A DNA stretch of 64,000 nt from Salinirussus salinus (GCF_009831455.1 NZ_WOWO01000003.1:620001-684000); one strand, 5' to 3'. Shown: positions 9,999 to 20,010, counted from the first letter of the stretch. The notes: generated by a model not told the origin, from the sequence alone. Numbers and translations are program-made.

Positions 9999-10550
9999 TC
10001 ACCGCAGCGACTTCTCGAAGTGGACGAGTCGGTAGCCCGCCTCGGTCGACTCGCCGACGGCCTCGTACCCCTCCTGGCGGTAGAACTCCACGGCGGCGGG
10101 CTGTGTCCGGGCGGTCGTCGCCAGAAGCGGGTCGAAGCCGGCCTCGCGTGCCCACTTCTCCAGCGCGTGGAGCAGCTCCCGGCCGTACCCCTCCCGCTGG
10201 TAGGCCGGTGCGACCCGCATCCGGTGGAGTTCGGCCGCGCCCGCGACCGACCGCTCGTCCTCGTGCCCGGCCTGGTTGGGCAGGACGCCTCCCATCGCCA
10301 CGAGCAGCCCGTCGCCGACTGTCGGTGTGTCCGTCCCCACGCCCGCATCCGCCCCCGGGAGCACGCCGACGAGGAACTCCCCGCCCGTCTCGAGGTACGC
10401 CCCCTCGACATCCCGGAGGTCCTCGGTTCCGGGGATGTCGTCGGGGTCGGTCGCGGTCGGCTCCATCGCCAGTTCGTGCAGCCGCCAGACCGCCGCCGCG
10501 TCCTGCTCGTCGTACCGCCGCAGACGGAGGTCCGAGCCCGGCGCTGTCAT
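9999..10550 (-). CDS. GNAT family N-acetyltransferase
   Basis: A 183-residue acetyl-CoA-dependent acyltransferase. The acetyl-CoA-binding loop is [17 protein letters not shown] (Q/R-x-x-G-x-G/A pattern) and the C-terminal [13 protein letters not shown] is a typical motif of the fold. The substrate cannot be predicted. It converges with trpB, 18 bases apart, and its start at 10550 is about 75 bases from the divergent cyclophilin gene. Confidence 0.85.
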   Translation of the reverse strand: MTAPGSDLRLRRYDEQDAAAVWRLHELAMEPTATDPDDIPGTEDLRDVEGAYLETGGEFLVGVLPGADAGVGTDTPTVGDGLLVAMGGVLPNQAGHEDERSVAGAAELHRMRVAPAYQREGYGRELLHALEKWAREAGFDPLLATTARTQPAAVEFYRQEGYEAVGESTEAGYRLVHFEKSLR

Positions 10551-10626
10551 CACCGCCGCAACGAACTCGGGCGGCTTGAGCGTTCCTACCGCCAGGGTTA
10601 TCCGCCGGCCAGCCCTCCCGGAGCAC

Positions 10627-11169
10627 ATGACACGAGTCACGCTGCACACCTCCGAGGGCGACATCACCGTCGAGCTGTTCGACGACCGCGCCCCCCGGAC
10701 CGTCGAGAACTTCCTGAATCTCGCCCGCCACGACCCGGCGGCCGACGCCGAGCCCGCCCCCGACACGGTCACCTGGGAGGACCCCGAGACCGGCGAGATA
10801 CGGGGGGATTCGCTGTACGAGGGCGCCGAGTTCCACCGCATCATCGAGGACTTCATGATCCAGGGCGGTGACCCGACCGGCACCGGCCGCGGCGGCCCCG
10901 GCTACGAGTTCGACGACGAGTTCCACGACGACCTCCGCCACGACTCCGCCGGGAAACTGTCGATGGCCAACTCCGGACCCGACACCAATGGCTCGCAGTT
11001 TTTCATCACGCTCGACGCCCAGCCCCACCTCGACGGGAAACACGCGGTCTTCGGCGAGGTGGCCGAGGGGATGGACGTCGTCGAGGCCATCGGCGCCAAA
11101 CCCACCGGCCGCGGCGACGAGCCGCTTGACGAGGTCGTCATCGAGTCGGTGACCGTCCACGAGGACTGA
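10627..11169 (+). CDS. Cyclophilin-type peptidyl-prolyl cis-trans isomerase
   Basis: A 180-residue cytoplasmic prolyl isomerase. Family motifs are [27 protein letters not shown] with the catalytic arginine, [17 protein letters not shown] and HAVFGEV. A 20-30 residue acidic insertion (about residues 38-60, rich in PAD/EP/DPE) is typical of halophilic orthologues. The gene overlaps the next one by one base (TGATG at the junction), suggesting co-transcription with the ferredoxin. Confidence 0.93.
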   Translation: MTRVTLHTSEGDITVELFDDRAPRTVENFLNLARHDPAADAEPAPDTVTWEDPETGEIRGDSLYEGAEFHRIIEDFMIQGGDPTGTGRGGPGYEFDDEFHDDLRHDSAGKLSMANSGPDTNGSQFFITLDAQPHLDGKHAVFGEVAEGMDVVEAIGAKPTGRGDEPLDEVVIESVTVHED

Positions 11170-11504
11170 TGCCGGAGGAGCCGGTCGACCCCGCGGAGCT
11201 CGGCGAGCGCGACGCACCGCCGGTCGCGGAGAAGCCTTACAAAGTGGTCTTCGAGGCAAACGGCTGCATCGGGGCCGGCAAGTGCGCCGAAGTGTCTGAC
11301 AACTGGACGCTCGACCTCGCGACCGGCATCGCCAGCCCGGAGGCCTACTTCTTCGACGAGGAGCACCTGGAGCACAACGTCCGGGCGGCGGAGGTCTGCC
11401 CGGCCAAGAAGGGCCGGGGCGTGATCCACGTCATCGACCGGGAGACCGGCGAGGAACTCGCCCCCGACCCGGGGGGCGACGGCACCGTCTCCGTCGACTG
11501 GTGA
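11169..11504 (+). CDS. Small ferredoxin
   Basis: A 111-residue electron carrier with GCIGAGKCAEV and later AEVCPAKKG, giving three cysteines (C-x5-C and a distal CP) as in single-cluster [3Fe-4S]/[4Fe-4S] ferredoxins related to the P450-type family. An acidic N-terminal extension precedes the cluster region. Translation is coupled to the cyclophilin gene by a one-base overlap. The redox partner is unknown. Confidence 0.8.
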   Translation: MPEEPVDPAELGERDAPPVAEKPYKVVFEANGCIGAGKCAEVSDNWTLDLATGIASPEAYFFDEEHLEHNVRAAEVCPAKKGRGVIHVIDRETGEELAPDPGGDGTVSVDW

Positions 11505-11643
11505 GGGCTCCGTTCCCGGACCCGGCTCGCAGCCCACAGCCCGGTCCACGAGGCAACACATGTGGCAAAAAACGCACAGCTCTGGACGTTGTTCCCGGAT
11601 ACTCACCACTCGAATCCCCCGAAAGTGAACGTCGAGTTACAAT

Positions 11644-11653
11644 CACATATATA
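11644..11653 (+). promoter_or_regulatory. TATA box of the peptide ABC operon
   Basis: CACATATATATG lies about 25-30 bases before the ATG at 11678, so the transcript is probably leaderless, as is common in haloarchaea. The flanking bases 11505-11677 hold no gene. Confidence 0.55.
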
Positions 11654-11677
11654 TGCGTATGGCGACGGGGGGTATAT

Positions 11678-13672
11678 ATGGCGACGGAAGACACCGACGC
11701 CGACAGTCGTGTAAGTTCAGTGCGGCGCCGAATGCTCGGCGCTCTTGGCGCTGCAGGGGTTACCACGCTCGCCGGCTGTCCGGGGGGCGGTGGGAACGGA
11801 GACGGCGACGGTGACGGGGACGGCGGCGGCGGGGGAACCCAGACCCAGGCCCAGCAACAGACTGCGACCCCCTCGGAGGTGGACGAAATCGTCGAGGGCG
11901 GCACGCTGAACGTCGGACTCACGTCGAACCCGAGTTCCTTCGACCCGCCGTACAGCAGCGGTGTTCCGTCGACGCTCGTCCAGAACTACTTCTTCGAGTC
12001 GCTGGTCGCCTCCGACCAGCAGGGGAACCTCTATCCGTGGCTCGCCGAGAGCTACGAGGTCGCAGAGGTCCAGGAAATCGAGCGGACGGCCTACGAGGAC
12101 TACATGACGACCGCACCGGTCACGACCAACGAGGACGACGTGCCGGTCATCGACACTCCCGAGCAGGTCGTCGTCCAGCACCCCGACGACAGCCTCGAAC
12201 CCGGAAGCGACGTTCGGGTGCTCCTGCGTGATGGCGCGTCTCAGGCCGCCTCCGACGGCGTCTTCGGGATGCGCCTGCGGTACAACCTCCACGAGGGGGT
12301 CACCTTCACCAACGGCGAGGAGATGACGTCCGAGCACGTCGTCCGGTCCTACGACCGCGTCGAGAACTCCCAGATCTCCGCGCAGTATTTCAACACCCTT
12401 CTGGCCGCCGAGGCGGTCGACGAGTACACTGTCGACCTGTACGCACAGGTCCCCGACGCCGAGGCCGAGCGCGCACTGCCCTACTACGTCTTCTCGCTGG
12501 AGCAGGTCGACCTCGCCGGCGGGGACCTGGACCCCCGGCAGGGCAACGAGCCGATCGGTACCGGCGCCTGGAACTTCGAGAGCTTCGAGGACGGCTCCTC
12601 GTTCACTGTCTCCCGGCGCGACGACTACTGGATGGACGACGTGGGCGTCGAGAACAAGGAGTGGTTCGATGGGCCCGAGGGATTCCCGAACGGGCCGGTC
12701 GTTGACGAGGTCAACCACCGGTTCATCTCGGAAGACGCCCAGCGTGCTGCGGCACTTCAGGAGAACGAGGTCGACGTCGCACACGGGCTGACGGCCAGCG
12801 CACAGACCAACTTCCAGGAATCCTCGGACTTCCAGACCAAGGCCATCGAGACTGGCGGCTACCTGTTCATGCAGTATCCGGTCGAAGTCGAGCCCTTCGA
12901 CCAGCAGGACGTCCGCCGGGCCGTCAACCACTTGATCCCGCGCCAGCGGATGGTCGACAACATCGAGCAGGGCTGGGCACGGCCGGCGTGGACGCCGCTG
13001 CCGGAGCTGGCCTACGGTGCCGGGACGACCGACCCCGAGGCTCTCGAGGAGAACCTGCGGCCGATGAACGAGTACGACCCACAGCGGGCCCAGGAGCTGA
13101 TCAACAACGCGGACGTCGAGACGCCCATCGAGGTCCAGATCGAGACCAACTCCGACAACCAGAACCGGGTCCAGAAGGTCCAGGCCATCGCCCAGGCGAT
13201 GAACGCCACCGACCTCTTCGAGGTCAACGTCGAGACCTTCGAGTTCGGCGACTTCGTGGGGCGGATCCTCGACCCGAACTACTACCAGGAGGGACACATC
13301 GCCGTCATCGGCCTCTCGGGGACGTTCAACCCCGGGAGCTTCGTGGACGCCACCCACGACTTCGCGAACTTCGCGCAGTGTTGTAACTTCCAGCGGATCA
13401 ATTTCGAGTCGATCAACGAGGGGATCGAGAACGCACGGTTCGACAGCGCCGTCGTCGGCGACCAGCAGGAGCGGGCCTCCCGGTACGACGAGCTCTGGCA
13501 GGAGGTCGTCGAGCTCAGCGCCAACTCCTACCTCGATATCGACCTGACGGTCGGGGTCCACAACAACGACGTCAACGGATTCGACGCCTATCCGTTCCCG
13601 GAGGGGATGTACGACTACGCGCTGTACGCCCCCTACTCACAGCAGATCACTTACATCGATCGCGACTCATAG
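11678..13672 (+). CDS. Peptide/nickel-type ABC transporter substrate-binding lipoprotein
   Basis: A 664-residue SBP family 5 (DppA/OppA-like) protein. The N-terminus carries a twin-arginine motif (RRRMLGALGAAGV) and lipobox LAGC, followed by a Gly/Asp-rich linker that would hold the protein away from the membrane. GGTLNVGLTSNPSSFDPPYS is the typical family start of the mature domain, and GVTFTNGEEMTSEHV matches the conserved Opp segment. It is the first of five co-directional genes that form a complete importer. The ATG at 11678 was chosen because the TATA box lies just upstream and the signal peptide begins here. The ligand (peptide, sugar or other) cannot be told from sequence. Confidence 0.92.
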   Translation: MATEDTDADSRVSSVRRRMLGALGAAGVTTLAGCPGGGGNGDGDGDGDGGGGGTQTQAQQQTATPSEVDEIVEGGTLNVGLTSNPSSFDPPYSSGVPSTLVQNYFFESLVASDQQGNLYPWLAESYEVAEVQEIERTAYEDYMTTAPVTTNEDDVPVIDTPEQVVVQHPDDSLEPGSDVRVLLRDGASQAASDGVFGMRLRYNLHEGVTFTNGEEMTSEHVVRSYDRVENSQISAQYFNTLLAAEAVDEYTVDLYAQVPDAEAERALPYYVFSLEQVDLAGGDLDPRQGNEPIGTGAWNFESFEDGSSFTVSRRDDYWMDDVGVENKEWFDGPEGFPNGPVVDEVNHRFISEDAQRAAALQENEVDVAHGLTASAQTNFQESSDFQTKAIETGGYLFMQYPVEVEPFDQQDVRRAVNHLIPRQRMVDNIEQGWARPAWTPLPELAYGAGTTDPEALEENLRPMNEYDPQRAQELINNADVETPIEVQIETNSDNQNRVQKVQAIAQAMNATDLFEVNVETFEFGDFVGRILDPNYYQEGHIAVIGLSGTFNPGSFVDATHDFANFAQCCNFQRINFESINEGIENARFDSAVVGDQQERASRYDELWQEVVELSANSYLDIDLTVGVHNNDVNGFDAYPFPEGMYDYALYAPYSQQITYIDRDS

Positions 13673-13702
13673 CGCGAGTAGCCCCACGCCAACGTACTCG
13701 CC

Positions 13703-14653
13703 ATGAGCCTGCGACGATTCATTGTCCGGCGGTTGCTGTCGATCATCCCGATACTGCTGGGTGTCTCGCTGGTCACCTTCGGGCTCGCGAACCTCGCACC
13801 CGGTGACGCCATCGACCTGCTGGTTTCCTTCAACCCGAACATCAGCCCGACGGAGATCGCCCAGATCAAAGCGCGGTACAACCTCGACGAGCCGGTGTGG
13901 TCGCGGTATCTCATCTGGCTCACCAACGCACTCCAGGGCGATTTCGGAGTCGTGATCTCGAGCAACCAACCGGTCGCTGACGTCGTCGTGTCCCGGCTGC
14001 CACCGACCGTCGTACTCGGGTTCCTCGGGTGGCTGATCGCCCTGATCATCGCCATCCCGACCGGGATCTACGCGGCGGTGAACAAGGACCAGCTCGGCGA
14101 CGACGTCAGCCGCGTGTTGGCGCTGTCGGGCATCTCGATCCCGAACTTCTGGCTCGGGCTGATGCTCATCCTGATCTTCGCCGTCTGGCTGAACTTCTTC
14201 CCGGTGCTCTCGCCACAGGAACCCCTGTTGAGTCCGGACATGCTGTGGTTTCTGATCCTCCCGGGGATCACCATCGGGACCGCGGCTTCGGCGACGCTGA
14301 TGCGGATCATGCGGTCGTCGATGGCCGAGGAGCTCAACAAGGAGTACGTCACGGCCGCGCGGGCGAAGGGGTTGCCCGAGCGGACGGTCATCCTCAAACA
14401 CGTCCTCAGGAACTCGCTCATCTCGGTGACGACGGTCGCGGCCTTCCTGACGGCGAACATCCTCGCCGGGTCGGTCGTCGTCGAGACGGTCTTCGGCTGG
14501 CCCGGGCTGGGCAGGGAGCTCGTCCGGGCGGTGGTCGGCCGGGAGATCAACCTCATCATGGCGATCACGCTGTTTACCGGGCTGGCGCTCATCATCGCGA
14601 ACCTGCTCGCGGACATCGCGTACGCAGTGCTCGACCCGCGGATCAGATACTAA
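13703..14653 (+). CDS. ABC transporter permease (DppB/OppB type)
   Basis: A 316-residue inner permease with an N-terminal transmembrane segment (RRLLSIIPILLGVSLVTFGL) and five more. The EAA loop that contacts the ATPases reads EYVTAARAKGLPERTVILKH. It starts 30 bases after the binding-protein gene and is followed after three bases by the second permease. Confidence 0.95.
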   Translation: MSLRRFIVRRLLSIIPILLGVSLVTFGLANLAPGDAIDLLVSFNPNISPTEIAQIKARYNLDEPVWSRYLIWLTNALQGDFGVVISSNQPVADVVVSRLPPTVVLGFLGWLIALIIAIPTGIYAAVNKDQLGDDVSRVLALSGISIPNFWLGLMLILIFAVWLNFFPVLSPQEPLLSPDMLWFLILPGITIGTAASATLMRIMRSSMAEELNKEYVTAARAKGLPERTVILKHVLRNSLISVTTVAAFLTANILAGSVVVETVFGWPGLGRELVRAVVGREINLIMAITLFTGLALIIANLLADIAYAVLDPRIRY

Positions 14654-14656
14654 ACT

Positions 14657-15697
14657 ATGTCAACACAACGAGGCCGTATCCGTATCACGGGCTTTGACCC
14701 GACGCGCGTCGACGAACGCGACGCGCTCTCGGACTGGGTAGAGGAGGGCGAGACGGAGCCGGAGAGCCGCTGGCGGCGGGCCTGGCGGCGGTTCAGGCGC
14801 AACCGAAGCGCGATGCTCGGCGTGGTCGTGGTCGCGGTGTTGACGCTGCTCGCGCTGCTTGCCCGCCCCATCGAACTGTTCGGCGTCGCCGTCCAGCCCT
14901 TTGCGATCACCCCCTTCGAGCCGGACACGATCCTGTATCTCATGCCGGAGTACGCCGACATCGGGCCGTACTCGCCGCCCTCCTCGACCACGCCGCTGGG
15001 CACCGACGGGACCGGTCGCGACATCCTCTCACGGCTGCTGTACGGCGGCCGGTACAGCCTCTCGATCGGCTTCATCGTCGTGTTCATCACGGCGGTCATC
15101 GGCATCATCTACGGCTCGATTTCGGGGTACTACGGCGGGCTCGTCGACGAGGTCATGATGCGTGTGCTCGACGTCATCTTCGCGTTCCCGGGGCTGGTGC
15201 TGGCGCTGGTCATCGTCGCCACGCTGGGCGGCGGCTACTGGCAGCTCGTGCTCGCGTTCACCGTCTTCGGGTGGGCGGGCTACGCCCGCCTCATCCGCGG
15301 GGAGATCCTGAAAGTCAAACAGAACGAGTACGTGATGGCCGCGCGGGCGCTGGGCGCGAGAGACCGGAAGGTGATCTTCAGACACATCGTCCCGAACGCG
15401 CTGGCGCCGGTGATCGTCCAGGCCTCGCTGTCGATCGGGACGGTCGTCATCGGCGTCGCCGCGCTCGGCTTCCTGGGGGTCGGGCTCGACCCGACGACCG
15501 CCGAGTGGGGGACGATGCTCAACGCCGCACGGAGCACGCTCATCCAGGGGCCCGGCGCGACGCTGCCCTGGTGGGCGACGGTGTTCCCAGGGGTGGCCAT
15601 CTTCCTGTTCGTGATGGCGATGAACCTGATCGGTGACGGGATCAACGACGCGCTGGACGCCCAGGATACCACCGTCGCCCAGGGGGGTGGCGGCTGA
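14657..15697 (+). CDS. ABC transporter permease (DppC/OppC type)
   Basis: A 346-residue second permease. The cytoplasmic N-terminus RFRRNRSAMLGVVVV leads into the first membrane segment. STTPLGTDGTGRDILSRLLY is the DppC hallmark in the first external loop, and EYVMAARALGARDRKVIFRH is the EAA loop. Its stop overlaps the start of the first ATPase gene by one base. Confidence 0.95.
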   Translation: MSTQRGRIRITGFDPTRVDERDALSDWVEEGETEPESRWRRAWRRFRRNRSAMLGVVVVAVLTLLALLARPIELFGVAVQPFAITPFEPDTILYLMPEYADIGPYSPPSSTTPLGTDGTGRDILSRLLYGGRYSLSIGFIVVFITAVIGIIYGSISGYYGGLVDEVMMRVLDVIFAFPGLVLALVIVATLGGGYWQLVLAFTVFGWAGYARLIRGEILKVKQNEYVMAARALGARDRKVIFRHIVPNALAPVIVQASLSIGTVVIGVAALGFLGVGLDPTTAEWGTMLNAARSTLIQGPGATLPWWATVFPGVAIFLFVMAMNLIGDGINDALDAQDTTVAQGGGG

Positions 15698-16770
15698 TGG
15701 CCCTGCTCGAGGTCAACGACCTCACCGTCGAGTTCTACACCGAGGACGGCGTGGTCACCGCTGCCGACGAGCTCAGTTTCACCGTCGAGAGCGGCGAGAA
15801 GTTCGGCGTCGTCGGCGAGAGCGGGGCCGGCAAGAGCGTCACCGCACTCTCGCTGATGCGGCTGATCGAGGAACCCGGACAGATCACCGACGGTGAGATC
15901 CTGTTCAAGGGTGAGGACATCCTGGAGATGAGCGAGTCGGAGGTCCGGAGCATCCGGGGCAACGAGATCGCGATGATCTTCCAGGACGCACAGACCGCGC
16001 TCAACCCCGTCTACACCGTCGGCGAGCAGATATCCGAGGCGATCCGCCACCACCTCGACTACAGCGAGTCCGACGCCCGCGACCGCGCGGTCCAGCTGAT
16101 GGACGACGTCGGCATCCCAGAGCCCGACGCGCGCTACGACGACTACCCCCACCAGTTCTCCGGGGGGATGCAACAACGGGTGGTCATCGCGACGGCGCTG
16201 TCGTGTGACCCCGACCTGCTGATCGCCGACGAGCCGACGACCGCGCTGGACGTCACCATCGAGGCCAAGATCCTCGACCTGATCGAGAACCTCGCCGACG
16301 AGTACGACACTGCCGTCCAGCTGATCACCCACGACCTGGGGGTGATCGCGGAGGTCTGTGACCGGGTGATGGTGATGTACGCCGGCAAGCCGGTCGAGAA
16401 GGCGCCGGTCGACGACCTCTACTACGACCCCAAACACCCCTACACGGTCGGGCTGATGAGTTCGATCCCGCGGGTCGGGGAGAAACGCGACCGGCTCCAG
16501 ACCATCCCCGGGACGATGCCGGACCTGGTGGAGCTGCCCTCCGGGTGTAGCTTCCATCCGCGGTGTCCGTTCGCCGAGGACGCCTGCACGAAAAAAGAAC
16601 CCCCGCTGGTCGACCACGAGACCGGGGAGGCGGCCGCCGGGAGTACCGACCAGCACGTCGCCGCGTGTCTGGAGTACACCGGCGACCTCGTCGAGGGACT
16701 TGACTACGAAGTGAACGTCGACGGCGCCGACCCCGACGCGGAGTCGGCGGCCGGCCGGGGGGACGACTAG
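15697..16770 (+). CDS. ABC transporter ATP-binding protein (DppD/OppD type)
   Basis: A 357-residue ATPase. Motifs in order are Walker A GESGAGKSV, Q-loop MIFQDAQTALNP, signature FSGGMQQRV, Walker B LLIADEPT and the switch ITHDLGVI. The C-terminal oligopeptide-transporter extension contains CSFHPRCPFAEDAC, whose cysteines usually hold an iron-sulfur cluster. It overlaps its neighbours by single bases on both sides. Confidence 0.95.
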   Translation: MALLEVNDLTVEFYTEDGVVTAADELSFTVESGEKFGVVGESGAGKSVTALSLMRLIEEPGQITDGEILFKGEDILEMSESEVRSIRGNEIAMIFQDAQTALNPVYTVGEQISEAIRHHLDYSESDARDRAVQLMDDVGIPEPDARYDDYPHQFSGGMQQRVVIATALSCDPDLLIADEPTTALDVTIEAKILDLIENLADEYDTAVQLITHDLGVIAEVCDRVMVMYAGKPVEKAPVDDLYYDPKHPYTVGLMSSIPRVGEKRDRLQTIPGTMPDLVELPSGCSFHPRCPFAEDACTKKEPPLVDHETGEAAAGSTDQHVAACLEYTGDLVEGLDYEVNVDGADPDAESAAGRGDD

Positions 16771-18125
16771 TGTCCCGAACCGAACCGATCCTCCGGGCGG
16801 AGAACCTGACCAAGTACTTCGACGACAGCGAGGGCTTCATCGACTCGCTTCTGGGCCGGAGTCAGTGGGTGAAAGCCGTCGACGGGGTGGACCTCGAACT
16901 GTACGAGGGCGAGACTCTGGGCGTCGTCGGTGAGTCCGGCTGCGGGAAGACGACCCTGGGGCGGACGCTGCTCCAGTTGCTCGAGCCCACCGAGGGCTCG
17001 GTCTACTACAACCGGACCGACGGGGCCGGTGGGCGCGAGCAGGTCGACCTGACGGAGGTTTCCTCCTCGCGGCTGCGGTCGCTGCGGACCGACCTCCAGT
17101 ACATCTTCCAGGACCCGTTCTCGAGTCTCAACCCGCGGCTGACCGTTGGCGACATCATCGGCGAACCGCTCGATATTCACAATCTGGCCTCGGGCGCCGA
17201 GCGCACCGACCGGATCTACGAGCTGCTGGAGCTCGTGGGGTTGAACCCCAGCCACGCCCAGCGGTACCCCCACGAGTTCTCCGGCGGCCAGCGCCAGCGG
17301 ATCGGGATCGCCCGCGCGCTGGCGGTCGACCCGGACGTCATCGTCTGTGACGAGCCGGTCAGTGCGCTCGACGTCTCGGTCCAGGCCCAGATCCTCAACC
17401 TCCTGGAGGACCTCCAGGAGGAGCTGGGGCTGTCCTACATCTTCATCGCCCACGACCTGAGCGTCGTCGAGCACATCTCAGACCGGATCGGCGTGATGTA
17501 CCTCGGGGAGTTCGCCGAGGTCGGCACCACCGAGGAGGTGTTCTCGCCGCCGTATCACCCCTACACCGAGGCGCTGCTGTCGGCGATCCCGGAGCCGGAC
17601 CCACAGTGGCAGGGCGACCGCATCCTGCTTTCGGGGAACGTCCCCTCGCCGCTCAACCCGCCCTCGGGCTGTCGCTTCCACACCCGGTGTCCGCGGGTCA
17701 TCCAGCCCGAGGGGTTCGACCTCGACCAGGAGGTCTGGCGGTCGTTGATGGACTTCAAACAGCGCCTGCTCGAGGAGGAGCACGTCGGGGCGGTGACGGC
17801 CGTCGAGGAGGACATCGACGTCGAGGACGCCTCCCGGGCGGAACTCGAGGAGCTCGTCCGGGCGGAGTTCGACCTGCCCGACCGGTTCGACGGCGAGGCC
17901 GAGCAGGTCTTCGCCGAGACGGTCGACGACCTCCACGGCGGCGACGTCCAGGCAGCCGAGGCGACTATCTCGGAGGCCTTCGTCTCCCCCTGCGAGGAGA
18001 CCCATCCCGAACTGTACGCGGAGACCGGAACCCACGAGATCGCCTGCCTGCTGTACGACGACGAGCATCCTGACCCGACGGACTTCGTCGGCGACACCAG
18101 AAGCGACGCAGCCGCCGACGACTGA
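16770..18125 (+). CDS. ABC transporter ATP-binding protein (DppF/OppF type) with long C-terminal insert
   Basis: A 451-residue ATPase that pairs with the previous protein. Walker A is GESGCGKTT, the signature FSGGQRQRI and the switch IAHDLSVV. The C-terminal cysteine motif is split: [10 protein letters not shown] is followed by an acidic insertion of about 90 residues (roughly residues 310-405) before the last cysteines in CEETHPEL and IACLLY. Usual DppF is about 330 residues, so this insert is the odd feature. The start is GTG at 16770, overlapping the previous stop codon. Confidence 0.93.
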   Translation: MSRTEPILRAENLTKYFDDSEGFIDSLLGRSQWVKAVDGVDLELYEGETLGVVGESGCGKTTLGRTLLQLLEPTEGSVYYNRTDGAGGREQVDLTEVSSSRLRSLRTDLQYIFQDPFSSLNPRLTVGDIIGEPLDIHNLASGAERTDRIYELLELVGLNPSHAQRYPHEFSGGQRQRIGIARALAVDPDVIVCDEPVSALDVSVQAQILNLLEDLQEELGLSYIFIAHDLSVVEHISDRIGVMYLGEFAEVGTTEEVFSPPYHPYTEALLSAIPEPDPQWQGDRILLSGNVPSPLNPPSGCRFHTRCPRVIQPEGFDLDQEVWRSLMDFKQRLLEEEHVGAVTAVEEDIDVEDASRAELEELVRAEFDLPDRFDGEAEQVFAETVDDLHGGDVQAAEATISEAFVSPCEETHPELYAETGTHEIACLLYDDEHPDPTDFVGDTRSDAAADD

Positions 18126-18182
18126 CCGCACTCCGGCCCGCCGACCAAACGTTTTAGCTCGCGTCTCCCCGAGTAGACAGTA

Positions 18183-18725
18183 ATGCGACGGATCTACGAG
18201 TCGGACGCGCTCTACCGGGACGACGACGAGCCCGGGGCCCCGCGGGAGCGCCAGCGCGAGACGCGCCCGCAGGCGCTCCGGTCGGTCCCCAGCGGCTCGC
18301 TCAGCCGGTGGCTCGTCCCCGACCGCGTGCGCTACTGGGGGCTCTCGCTGGAGGTCGAGACGCCGCGGGCGGAGTTCCGGGTGGGCGAGCACGTCCCCTT
18401 CCTGGTGACCATGAAAAACAGCCTCCCGTTCCCGGTCACCATCGCTACGCGGTCCCCGCTGTTGTGGACCTGGCACGTCGACGACCATCGAGGAGCCTCC
18501 AAGCTCCCGTCCGAGGGTCCACCCGAGGAAGAACGGGGCTTCCAGTTCGAGCGCGGCGAGCGCAAGCGCTTCCGGAAGCGGTGGGACGGGATGTTCAAGG
18601 TCGCCGCCGCGGAGTGGGAGCGGGCGCCGCCCGGCGAGTACACCATTGGCGCCAGCCTCAACGTCGACGGGGCCGTCGAGAAGGGGCTGTACAGCGAGAC
18701 GACGGTGACGCTGCGGCCGGAGTGA
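18183..18725 (+). CDS. Hypothetical protein with a predicted beta-sandwich domain
   Basis: A 180-residue soluble protein of a type found in haloarchaea. The core (residues 55-180) alternates short hydrophobic strands (FLVTMKNSLPFPVTIATRS, GEYTIGASLNVDGAVEKGLYSETTVTL) and looks like the BsuPI/immunoglobulin-like sandwich of intracellular inhibitors. The function is unknown. It follows the ABC operon by 57 bases and could be a separate unit. Confidence 0.6.
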   Translation: MRRIYESDALYRDDDEPGAPRERQRETRPQALRSVPSGSLSRWLVPDRVRYWGLSLEVETPRAEFRVGEHVPFLVTMKNSLPFPVTIATRSPLLWTWHVDDHRGASKLPSEGPPEEERGFQFERGERKRFRKRWDGMFKVAAAEWERAPPGEYTIGASLNVDGAVEKGLYSETTVTLRPE

Positions 18726-18770
18726 GCGCCAGCCAGGTCTCGACCCCCAGTGCCGATTGCCGGCCTGCGG

Positions 18771-19679
18771 TCAGGGCGTGATCCCCTTCATGCTGTGTTC
18801 GGGGCCGACCCGGGCGTGGTCGAACTCCCGGAGGCGGCGCTCACAGCCCTCGCAGGCGACCGTCTTGACCTGGTGGGTTCCACAGCAGGATTCCAGGACC
18901 TCCTCGCCGAGGGCCACCGCGCCGCCACAGAGCGGGCAGCGTTCCTGAAAGCCACGCAGCGACTCGAGGATCTCGCGGCGCTGTCCCGGCGGCACCTCGC
19001 GCCAGCGGTCGGTCGCCTCCGCCAGCGCGCGGTCGGTGGCGACGTCGGCGGTCAGCGCGGCCACCGAGGGCCACTTGCGAACCTGGATGCCCACCTCGAC
19101 GGCCGGGTACTCCCGGTCAAGCGGCGTCACCTCGTCGGGGTCGACGCCGAAGATGGCCGCGATGGCCTCGACGTCGTCGGCCACCGTCCGGGCCTCGCTG
19201 TTGGCAGCGACCCGCTCGGCGAAGCCGTCGGTCAGGCAGAACTCCTTCCCGTCCGCACAGAGTTCGATGGCCCCCACGTCCTGGAGGAATTCGGAGGCCT
19301 CGACACTCTCTTGTCGGCGGCGCTCGACCCGCTCGAACACCTCGAGGTCGTCGGGGTCCGCGCCGACCGACTCCTCCCGTTCCCCTTCCTCCTCCAGGGT
19401 CGTCCCCGCGGTCGGGTGCTTCCCGAACAGCCGGAGGACGCTCGCCGGCAGGTACCGCTCGGTGAGTTCGGGCGTGCCGGGGACGAGATACCCCCGGAGG
19501 GCGATGGCGAGCACCGAGAGCGCGAAGACGCCGGCGGCGGCCGGGAGCGACAGGAGCGCGACGGCCCCGGCGAGGAGGGCGGCGACGAGGAGGTTGACGA
19601 GCGTGCAGGGGAGACAGCGGTTGTCGCCGGTGTACTCGGGCTGGCGGAGGCGTCCGAGCAGCGACTCGCGTTCCGACAT
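18771..19679 (-). CDS. Membrane protein with C-terminal zinc ribbon
   Basis: A 302-residue protein, function unknown. Residues 25-65 form two hydrophobic segments (LVNLLVAALLAGAVALLSL and AGVFALSVLAIALRGYLV). A charged central region follows, and the C-terminus has a four-cysteine zinc ribbon: CPLCGG, CCGTHQ and CEGC. The ATG at 19677-19679 (MSERESLLGRL) begins just before the first membrane helix. It lies divergent from tRNA-Leu. Confidence 0.7.
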   Translation of the reverse strand: MSERESLLGRLRQPEYTGDNRCLPCTLVNLLVAALLAGAVALLSLPAAAGVFALSVLAIALRGYLVPGTPELTERYLPASVLRLFGKHPTAGTTLEEEGEREESVGADPDDLEVFERVERRRQESVEASEFLQDVGAIELCADGKEFCLTDGFAERVAANSEARTVADDVEAIAAIFGVDPDEVTPLDREYPAVEVGIQVRKWPSVAALTADVATDRALAEATDRWREVPPGQRREILESLRGFQERCPLCGGAVALGEEVLESCCGTHQVKTVACEGCERRLREFDHARVGPEHSMKGITP

Positions 19680-19768
19680 CGACGGCCATTCGGTGGCTGC
19701 GTACAAATACCTGGTCCGTCCGGGTGGACCGAAAGGGCCATTCCGCGGACGGACCGAGTGCGTGACGC

Positions 19769-19853
19769 GCGAGGGTGGCTGAGCTAGGCCAAAGGCGGCG
19801 GGCTTAAGACCCGCTCCCGTAGGGGTTCGAGGGTTCGAATCCCTCCCCTCGCA
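19769..19853 (+). tRNA. tRNA-Leu (anticodon TAA)
   Basis: An 85-base cloverleaf: acceptor GCGAGGG pairs with CCCTCGC, the anticodon stem GCGGG/CCCGC encloses loop CTTAAGA giving anticodon TAA, a long variable arm (class II) is present and the T-arm reads GGTTCGAATCC. CCA is not encoded. Confidence 0.97.
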
Positions 19854-20010
19854 TCTGCGACGAACGGACGTGAGGAGCGAGTCGTTCGGGATTCGAACCC
19901 TACCAGCCGCAGGCCCGGAACGGCGCGTAGCGCCGCACGCCCGGAACGTCTGGTTCCGGTTCGAATCCCTCCCCTCGCATCTGCGACGAACGGACGTGAG
20001 GAACGAGTCG
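19832..20010. repeat. Direct repeat of the tRNA-Leu 3' end
   Basis: Bases 19832-19884 (T-arm, acceptor end and 31 bases of flank) recur at 19958-20010 with one mismatch in 53. The repeats are 126 bases apart, with no gene between. Such copies of a tRNA 3' end are what a site-specific integration and loss leaves behind, though a simple tandem duplication would look the same. Confidence 0.8.

Noticed and set aside
11717-13561. 614-codon minus-strand open frame opposite the substrate-binding protein gene
   Set aside because: It mirrors the codons of a certain SBP family 5 gene and has no recognisable domain; a shadow of GC-rich coding sequence.
19832-20010. Borders of a present mobile element at tRNA-Leu
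   Set aside because: Only 73 bases lie between the two copies, with no gene; at best a scar.
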